From the NCBI GenBank assembly GCA_014607495.2, contig CP053159.1, forward strand, positions 751,501 through 815,500: 64,000 nucleotides of DNA, given 5' to 3'. This stretch comes from Carposina sasakii. Lineage: Eukaryota > Arthropoda > Insecta > Lepidoptera > Carposinidae. This document shows positions 56,701 to 64,000 of this stretch, piece by piece. Under the pieces are notes generated by a model that was not told the DNA's origin, did not search any database, and saw only the letters and a program-made list of their open reading frames with translations. Position 1 is the stretch's first letter, and the number at the start of each line of letters is the position of its first letter. The position numbers were made by a program, and so were the translations under genes.

Positions 56701-59700
56701 GACGGACACACGGACAAACAGAATCTGATTTATTATTTACAACCTGTATTTATAGTCTGCCTTTTTTCCGCAACTTCATTGATTGTTGAACTGTATTTTC
56801 AACTTTTATGACTAAGAAGCTGGTAGGAAGAGAATTGTTTTGAAAAGGGGAAGGTTATCTTTTGGTTACGAGTATCTGGGAATCAATCTTACATTACATT
56901 TGTACTAGACGAATAGGCATACAAACCTTGTAATGATTCTAAACTAGATTTTGCACTATTTTTGTAGGATTATCTTAAGACTACGCTAAAATGCTATAAA
57001 TTGTAAGTAATTTTCGATTGTTTTACAGCTACCGTAACTATGATCCGTCACTCTGAACCCAACACACTTACCGATTACCTAATACAGATTTAAAACCACT
57101 ATAAGTATATTTGTGGTAACTAGTATATACAATTTTCTAAACAACTTGTGCAATAACCAATACTAGTGATTGCTCTACGGTAGTTCAGTTAAGCAACTGA
57201 TCGGCAAGTAGATAATATAAAACAATATTTAGTTACCCAAGTATGGTATTTACCAAACTACAATATAAAAGCAATGTTGTAAAAAGCTTGAGTTTGATGC
57301 TATCTAAGTATAAATTTTCCTATTAATCGATGCTGTTTTAAAACAGTCTGATGCAACTTTTAAAAGATGTTACTTTAATTTTGGTCACAAGATTTGCATT
57401 CCATTAATTGAGTGATGACTGATGATAAATGTCACACGTTAAGTTCAGACAATACGCATTGTTTTGGTGAAAAATGATCACAGAAAATATATTTTGTTAG
57501 ACGATAAATGCATATTCATGTAGTAAACTTTTAACTGCTTTACGACTTTAACTAATTTCATAGATATATATTAAATTATACCTATTCATTACCGGTTTAA
57601 TTACCTGCCAGCACTGTACCAATCCGTCGTCTCCATAATCACCCGTAGCAAACGCAAATCATCTTTTATTCAAACCATACAAATCATACATATCTAGCTG
57701 TAACTTTATAGCGCTACACTACGCCCATATTAGTATTATAATCAACTTGCAATAGTACCTACCTTTAAATCATGCAAAGTAATGATTAAAATTCAATGCG
57801 ACAAAAAGTGACCTTAAATTCTTTATAAGTAGATTACATTAGTATCACTGGCTCCTTCTAATCGAACCACATACCTCTTTTGATCTGTATAATTCAATGA
57901 TAATTAGGAGGTAAGAAGGTTGACTTTAATTACTACATAGAAATAAACGTAGATATCTATGGTTTATAAAATATTAAATTACATTCATATCATTTCTTCA
58001 GACGTAAATTTTAATTTTCACACATAGTTACAACGCTGTCAAAACCCGTTAAAAATATCGTCGCTAATTAATTTATGGTTTAGAGAAAGAATCACATTAC
58101 CTATATGGTACTTATATATAATTTTAAGTATTCTATTTAAGTAAATGAACCTTCTGCTTGTAAATATGTTCAAGATTTAAGCTTTTTATTTCGTATATTA
58201 TTATCAACCCAACGATGTAAATTATCAATAAATAAAATTCTTTAAACTTAGTAAATGAATAAAGAGAATCATTCACAGATATTTTAACGCACGATAAACG
58301 TACGCGCGTTAATAAAGGTCTTTTATATGAGCGGACCGCCAGTGCTTACTTACATTAATTGCAACAGTTTTTAAAGTCAAAATTTTACCTAAGAATGGCT
58401 GAAAGTAATCAGTAACAAGAAAAGGTCCTTATCTTCCCATTATACATAACAGAAACAAACTCCGCCTTACCCGACCGCATTCCTCAGAGCATACAGACAG
58501 ACAAAATCATTTGCTCATTATATTCCGAATAGCTAAGCAAATTGGGCAAGTGCAAATCTACTTAAGGAACCTTAACTATGTAGTATTTTGCTATAACTTA
58601 CATATATATACGGCTGTATATAGGTTAGCCAGATCATAAGGGAGATCACACTGCCCTGTTTAATCATAATTAATGTTAATGATCGGTGATAAATTATTTA
58701 CCTTTATACGCCCTCTTAAGCGCGACATTTGACAATAAAATGTATCGAATATACGAATATCTCTATCAAATTAAACGTTGATTAGCCTTGAATGCTTAAA
58801 GTTTTTTATAAGTAATATGTTTAAAAAATAAGTCAGTAATTGAATTTACTTTTTATTAAAGGTAAGCGTATACCTTTACACCTTGCATATCATAATCAGT
58901 GCCATATTTGGCTTCAGGAATGTGGTATACCTTTCTGAGTAAGACACCTTTATGGTAATGTGTAATAGTGTAATTATGGTAGTGTGTAATTTGCTATATT
59001 AGATAGAAACTAAGGCACTTTCACATGAAATAGTCAGACTAGATTGAACGGATGTAAACGTTTACGTTAATGAAATGATGTGGTAGAGATTTTAATACAG
59101 GGTATAACAGAAAGGGTATGTTAAGCGAAAAGCTATGTAAATAGCCCACCATAGAAAAATTATTTCCAAAATTTGAGACTCGAAATCACATTTTTATTTT
59201 TCAAGATTGTATGAAAATTCCTGAGATATTTAAAAATTCTCCATACTATCGGGAAAAATAAACATGTGATTTCGGGTCTCAAATTTTGTGGATAGGTTCT
59301 CTACAGTGGGCTATTTACATAGCTTTTCGCTTAACATACCCTTTCTGTTACACCCTGTAGATAAGCTACATACCTAATTTGAAATAAAGTTTGTCATGTT
59401 ATACCATTGATCGGTCTTGCACTGTGTCAAGATTTTAAACAGTCGGTTTTTTATTTTTAATCGATTGTTTGAATTAATTGATTGCGTGGATCTCGATGGG
59501 AGGCTCATAGAGACATAAGCATACATATTTTGTATATAAAGTAAACTTTGTAATGTAAAGCAGTAACTTATCATAGCAGATAGTTTAGGCGATTCGACTC
59601 AGTTGCTAACAAGTACCAGTACACGTACAATCAACAATAGTTTCTGGTATTTGAAGCAGTTTAATTTTACTCTAAGGTCAGAAACAAATTAGCAAGTGAA

Positions 59701-62700
59701 TAGAATAGTGATATTGAAAGCCAGTCATCACGCCTGACAGGGGCTTTTCACGCCTATTATCTTGTATCTAGTACTGTCCTAGCTTCAGCCTTGAATAAAT
59801 AGAATACATAAGTTATATGTAAGCCTCCCGTTCAATGCTCCAATTGGAGGTGAAGTACGAAGAAAAACTAAATAAACATAGGATAGCTGAATTTGACATA
59901 AGTATGAAGATTCACTATGGGTGCGCCCACCACCGGGCCCTACACCCTCCACTGACCCTCGGATCTGATAACTCATAACTGCGAAAACTGGCACTTGCAC
60001 TAACTACAATCGCCACGAGAAACCAGACCCGAGCACCTAGCATGCAAGACAATACATTGCACTATTCCGAAAATCAAAAACTAGATAAATCATCTACATA
60101 TTAAGCCAACAGACTACCTATATGATTTGATTTTCTGTTCACTATTTGCTGGGGTATCATAACATGGCAAGGTATCTGTTATATAGATTTTATACTAGTC
60201 TCTAAATGTGGAAACTTTTAAGTGGTAAATAGTTGCTTATGTTGTAAAAATAATCTTAGTTATTTTCAACCGTTTGTTTCCTAGATAAAATAAAAAAATA
60301 AAAAATATGTTTTGCCAACAACCGTGGCATCCTCAGGATTATAGAAATTAGTAAATTAGTAAACCACTAATTATTATGAACCTCTAAAACCCAACACATT
60401 ACTTCAAACTACAAACATAGAAGGGGATGATGAGGCAATAAATAATATAAAAATAATACTTATTATTATTATACTTTGCATTGCGATTCGTTAAGGGTTC
60501 ATTTCGGCTCAATTTTTTTTCGGAATTGTCCACACGAGCAAGCATTAATAAGAAGCCTTGATTATTCAATTGATGATTGATTTTGATGATGCTTCTTCTC
60601 TTATCAAATTAGGTAATACAATGATTATCTACAGAGGCCAAAGTCGTTGCTATTGTTATTATTACAATTTACAAATTCGTTCGATATACAGTATAGTTAT
60701 TTCCCTAACAATTCCCCGGTATTGGCGTGGAATGTAAAGTAGGGCTAGATAGGCGTGTCTTTATGCAACGCCTAGGCAGCCTAGGAAATCTAGATTTGAA
60801 TTAGATCAATGGCTGGGCGTTGAGTAATACAGGGTGTTATTTCGTATATTTATGCTCCGAGAAAGTTAATCTAATGAATATTAATGAAGTGATAAGGTAA
60901 CCAAGTTCGTGCTTACTGCTGAAACATTGTTGGATGCTTACGTTTTAAAGAAAGAGGTTCTAATATAGGTCATCATCATCATCAGCCTATTGAAGTCCAC
61001 TGCTGGAGTAGGCCTCCCCCAGGACACGCCACGAGACTGCCATGGGGGGTCACCACGCTGGGCAGGCGGGTTGGTGACCGCAGTTTGTATTTTGGACTAT
61101 GTTGTTAACACGGGAGGCGCTGCTGCCCACTGAAATCCCGGAAACCCTTAATCGCCTCGTACGATACCCACGGGCAGACATGGGGTGGTACGAATTCTAC
61201 TCTGCCGGCACCATGCGGCCAATTTCATGGTATGTACATGGACAAGTAAACCGAAGAGTTGCATACAAGACATACCTACATATATATACCTACATATTCG
61301 ATTCCACATAGGTATTTTACAGAGAGCGCTGGGCATGAATGTTGATCGTAATAGAGGTAGAGAAAGACCTAAAAATTGTAGCATGGACAGTGTAAGAGAG
61401 GATAATTGTAAATGAATAATAAGATGAAGGGTACATAATAGTGATGAGTGGAAGAAAAGATAATGCACCGAGCCCAAGGGAATGGAAATAGGGTAAGTAA
61501 AAGTTGAACCATGACAAGTTTATAAAAAAATCTCGCTGAGGAGTGCTGTCACATTTTTTTTTATTACTAGACTTTATCCATCCATAAAGTGACCGAAGCT
61601 AATATTGCTTAGCCTCTACTTACACCGCCATACCTAAACAATGGAGTAATAATGTTAAACTGTAATGTAATCCGTCCTAATCTACATTACGCCTAACGTT
61701 TCAAAATGGTGTTTATGTGTAATTATAATGGTTTAAATTAAAAAGGTTTCGATCTTAGATAACACAAAGGCTCGTTCCGAGTTAGTGTTTATTTAATTGC
61801 TTTATTTTTGGTAAGTATTTTTATAATAATATATACCTAACACTTAACAACACTGGGATCTTAGACTGGGATAAATAGAACTCACCTATGATCTACAAAT
61901 AAAGACATTTGATTTGAATATCGCACTTGCCCGTGATGCTTAATGGGCGACAAGGCTCTGGCACTTGGCTCTGGCACTAATTGCTTATTATAATATTATC
62001 TGTTTAGAATGACTCCTATTTATCCGAAAAGGGGCAGTACATAGGACCACCCCTTACCACGTAGGATGATAAAAAGGGGGTGTGTTATTTTCACATTTCT
62101 GGCCGATTTTTGTGATAATTGGCGTGACTATGATTTTATAAGTGTGTACTACTGAAGCGAGCTTCCACGTTCTGGTGTTTCCACACCATCGTACAATGTA
62201 CTTAATGCTTACACACAATAATGAGAACCATCAGGACTACTGACCATTCTTATAAGGTAAGAAATTACTAATAACTCCGTGGGACAATGTATGTATATAC
62301 TCATTGTATTGTGAAAAGTTACGGGAAAATTTGTTTAGGTATTATCGAATTATAGAACGAGGTGAGAAGCTTTTGAAATTGACCCAAAATGACCTCCACA
62401 AAAGATTTGAAAAAAAAAACCTATGTATCTACTTGCAATGGAAATCTTATCTCTTTACAAAGATATTTATTCAGAAAAGCTTGCTTAAATTTGATTAAAA
62501 TAAACTAAGTCATAGATTGTCCGGTCAAAATTAGAGCACCCTGTTTAAAAGAAGAGTGAACGCCATATTATTTTTTCTGAAACAGCAATAAGTAGTGCTA
62601 CTTAATTTATAGTAATTTAATGTCAATTGGTAGGTACGCAACATAGTTACTACTTGCATCATTAACATGATTAATTAAAAAGATAATTACTTATAAATAG

Positions 62701-62966
62701 CAGAACTACAAGGTATAACAATAAGTGCTAGTGAGTTTTCGCTGTCTCTAATGGTTTGTTCAAATAAATATATTTTAGACATAAGCTTACCCTAGTATAT
62801 TAGGGTGAAAATAGGCTTTAAGAGCTTTCACTACACACAAGTTATCACACAGGCTTCAGCCAGCAGTGGGTACTATAAGAACACATAAAATAAAAAAGTT
62901 ACCCATCTTTCGTCATAACACAAAATTCCTATGCCATCACAAAATAATACTAACCTTAAAAAACAT
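50771..62966 (-). CDS. Gene D: RR-1 cuticular protein with Gln/Tyr/Pro-rich tail
   Basis: Secreted chitin-binding cuticle protein. Coding exons on the minus strand: 62966-62955 (MFFK), 53206-52936 and 51324-50771 (stop TAA). The junctions are phase 0 and phase 1, giving 278 aa. The signal peptide is MFFKTLLICTWLALVSS. TTPVPILKQINRQNDDGSYS leads into the R&R region (about residues 38-90), which continues GYEAADGSFKIETKYPNGDV, GKYGYIDENGKTREISYGAG and SKRGFEPQG. The tail has repeated Gln/Pro/Tyr motifs (YQPQYQQPQYEQQYQPQ) and ends GSYTINFTG. It is the closest relative of gene C, but its R&R domain lies in one exon, whereas C has two introns there. From unverified memory it resembles Drosophila Cpr66D. 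Exon 1 is placed by inference; exons 2 and 3 are clear. Confidence 0.9.
51625..51881 (-). mobile_element. Non-autonomous element with RTE-like 3' end, in intron 2 of gene D
   Basis: The plus strand begins catcatcagcctattgcagt and ends ctctgccggcaccacgcggc, the reverse of the copies at 25800 and 55650. Confidence 0.8.
51949..52147 (+). repeat. Dispersed repeat (cttacggggtaggcag family), in intron 2 of gene D
   Basis: Third copy, matching 29420-29590 and 42633-42830 and ending gtacagtatgcccgggaag. Immediately to its right is a fragment of another repeat (ctcggctgtgttcctgaaat). Confidence 0.65.
52758..52859. repeat. Inverted-repeat element with central palindrome, in intron 2 of gene D
   Basis: The left end taatgccttgatcacacgta and the right end acgtgtgtgatcaaggcatta are inverted, with a 2-bp difference. 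The arms continue to accgagtaaac / tttactcggt. The centre aactcggccgagtt is a second palindrome. Confidence 0.85.
53322..53492 (-). mobile_element. tRNA-headed SINE in intron 1 of gene D
   Basis: The minus strand reads ccgattagaattgtcggtag, then ggtcctggattcgaatcc (B box), then gtcatggatgtttatattta. It is a relative of the plus-strand copy at 28955-29215. Confidence 0.7.
55047..56031. repeat. CAGGGTG family II element carrying two nested insertions
   Basis: The outer ends are cagggtgtaggtgacagcca and tatttgcctggctatcacaa then acaccctgta. The family II interior is interrupted by a dispersed repeat at about 55226-55488 (relative of 11958-12285) and by the RTE-tailed element at 55650-55915. Confidence 0.8.
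55650..55915 (+). mobile_element. RTE-tailed non-autonomous element with 11-bp target duplication
   Basis: Flanked by acctaaagcct on both sides (55639-55649 and 55916-55926). This defines the full element: it starts ccgcgtggccgcatggtgct and ends caataggctgatgatgatga then ta. The length of 266 bp and the absence of an open frame mark it as non-autonomous and mobilised by an RTE LINE. Confidence 0.88.
59098..59360. repeat. MITE-like element, CAGGGTG family I
   Basis: The ends cagggtataacagaaagggt and ccctttctgttacaccctg are inverted and flanked by TA. This is one of the best-preserved copies in the window. Confidence 0.85.
60972..61222 (-). mobile_element. Non-autonomous element with RTE-like 3' end
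   Basis: The plus strand begins catcatcatcatcagcctat and ends ctctgccggcaccatgcggc. It lies in gene D intron 1. Confidence 0.8.
62955..62966 (-). CDS. First coding exon of gene D (4 codons)
   Basis: ATG TTT TTT AAG, then donor GTTAGT. The context gccgccATG matches a strong initiation site. MFFK joins exon 2 (TLLICTWLALVSS) in phase 0 and completes a signal peptide. A TATAAATA lies about 100 bp upstream. I checked other minus-strand ATG-plus-donor pairs in 53.2-64 kb, and none kept the frame with a comparable promoter. Confidence 0.72.
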
Positions 62967-63064
62967 GGCGGCAATTTTCGAACGGTAAACAAAACGTCAA
63001 ATTTTCCCGCGCACCGCTCGTTCGATATTCAACACGGTTCTGGCGCGCGGACCGCAATGGCCCG

Positions 63065-63072
63065 TATTTATA
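63065..63072 (-). promoter_or_regulatory. TATA box of gene D
   Basis: TATAAATA on the minus strand, in a locally GC-rich promoter (gtccgcgcgccagaacc follows). Transcription would start near 63040 and give a leader of about 75 nt. Confidence 0.65.
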
Positions 63073-63079
63073 AAGTCGC

Positions 63080-64000
63080 CTACGAATTACACCAGTGCAC
63101 AAATTGTTATGCGTCGCGAGCCCTGCGGTTTTGTAATATGACACCCCTAGTTATATGAATTAGGATCGATCGATGGGCCCAGCGTAAGATTGCGATGTTT
63201 TACGTTGGATGATGCAGGTATGAATTGACCTAAAGTAATAATTATGCTCTACTTTCTACCCAAGAGGAACCTATCTACTAACTTGAGCTATGTTATGACT
63301 CAAGTTTACCTAGTTGTTGAAAAAACTCTAGTTTACCTACATAATTTCGGAATAACAATTTTTGGTGCATGTAACATTAACTATTTGGGTAAAAGCACTC
63401 TACCTACAAGTAGGTAGTTTATTAAGTTTAAGAAAAACATACACAACCCTACATTGTACCTTTTTAATTTTACCGATTGATGTTGACGAGCACATTCTAG
63501 GTACTAGTTCCCTATCTCTTTACTAGATAGACAGTGTACAAGGATAGGTAGGTAATATACGTAATTAGTCCACGTTGGGAGACAGACATCATAATTTTAG
63601 TCGCTTCTCCGCTAGTAGCTTGTAGCAAGAATAAATAGAAGGGTAGAGCGTAGAGCCAACAGAAAGGAAAAAAGCTTATCATTTAACTAAATAAAATGTT
63701 CCCAAAATGGTGTAGCCATCAAAACTGCAGCATTAGGAAGGAGATCAGCCACATTCTGTCTACAGCGAGGATAGATCTTAATGATCTATGTTTGTAACAA
63801 CGCTATGTGCATATTACTCGTATTAGGGAAGAGATAATTATTTTTACAAAATACCTACCAAAATTAACCAATCGGTAGGTAAATACTAGGTTCCGGAGGA
63901 TGTTGCTCTGATTAATCTAAAATTCTCAATGAACACTGCTGCGCAAGAGCGCGGAAAAGAGATGAACTAAACGTGGTTTGATTTCGATATACCTACGAGT
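63080..64000. other. Upstream of gene D, nothing recognised
   Basis: AT-rich, with a fragment of a dispersed repeat at about 63700-63790 (aaaactgcagcattaggaag). No gene is visible to the right edge. Confidence 0.4.

Larger units (their letters stand above)
53207..62954. other. Intron 1 of gene D
   Basis: About 9.7 kb if the first exon is correct: donor gttagt (62954) and acceptor ccccag (ends 53207). It holds a SINE (53322-53492), a nested repeat (55047-56031), a family I MITE (59098-59360) and an RTE-tailed element (60972-61222). The stretches 56040-59090 and 59370-60960 show no coding sequence or clear repeat beyond short dispersed fragments. No independent gene was recognised inside. Confidence 0.55.

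Noticed and set aside
58301..58335. TATAAAAG on the minus strand with ATGATTCTC downstream as a gene D first exon
   Set aside because: No usable donor keeps the phase needed by exon 2 at 53206. The 62955-62966 exon fits much better.
1..64000. CRISPR array, phage, plasmid, integron or bacterial operon
   Set aside because: Spliced genes, TATA promoters and insect repeats throughout; no regularly spaced direct repeats and no bacterial genes.

Overview
The window reads as nuclear DNA of a moth or butterfly. It is AT-rich, coding DNA is sparse, and most of the rest is made of many short, degraded, non-autonomous repeats of the kinds common in Lepidoptera: RTE-type LINE 3' ends, tRNA-headed SINEs, and palindromic MITE-like elements beginning CAGGGTG. 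All convincing genes encode insect cuticular proteins with the Rebers-Riddiford (R&R, chitin-binding 4) consensus, RR-1 type. There are no prokaryotic-style operons, rRNA genes, CRISPR arrays or viral genes.

Layout. 0-14.5 kb: intergenic repeats and the upstream region of gene A. 14.59-16.83 kb (+): gene A, an RR-1 protein with two cysteines in its R&R region and a long Pro/Gln-rich tail. 17-22 kb: repeats. 22.01-24.08 kb (+): gene B, a single-exon 690-aa R&R protein with a uORF. 24.1-28.4 kb: a convergent gap with a clean hAT-like MITE and several SINEs. 28.48-35.69 kb (-): gene C, eight coding exons, with a one-base frameshift in a G run in exon 5. 36-50.7 kb: a long repeat-filled gap, including an element with 100-bp perfect inverted termini. 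50.77-62.97 kb (-): gene D, three exons, with a 9.7-kb first intron. 63-64 kb: upstream of D.

How the genes relate. Genes C and D are clear paralogues: both have the stretch PVPILKQIN directly before DGSY.(F/Y)GYEAADGSFKIETK, and similar PPPT/APPT stretches after the domain. A and B carry more diverged versions of the same core (NDDGS[FY]T.GYEA.DG[ST]FK). All four have a signal peptide, or for A a probable one, followed by one chitin-binding domain and a low-complexity tail rich in Pro, Gln, Tyr or Thr. The natural reading is a small cluster of secreted matrix proteins that bind chitin through the R&R domain and interact with other cuticle components through the tails. Function is inferred from the family, not shown here.

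The tiny first coding exons of C (7 codons) and D (4 codons) were assigned by hand from reading frame, donor site, signal-peptide continuity and an upstream TATA box. The first exon of A was not found with confidence.
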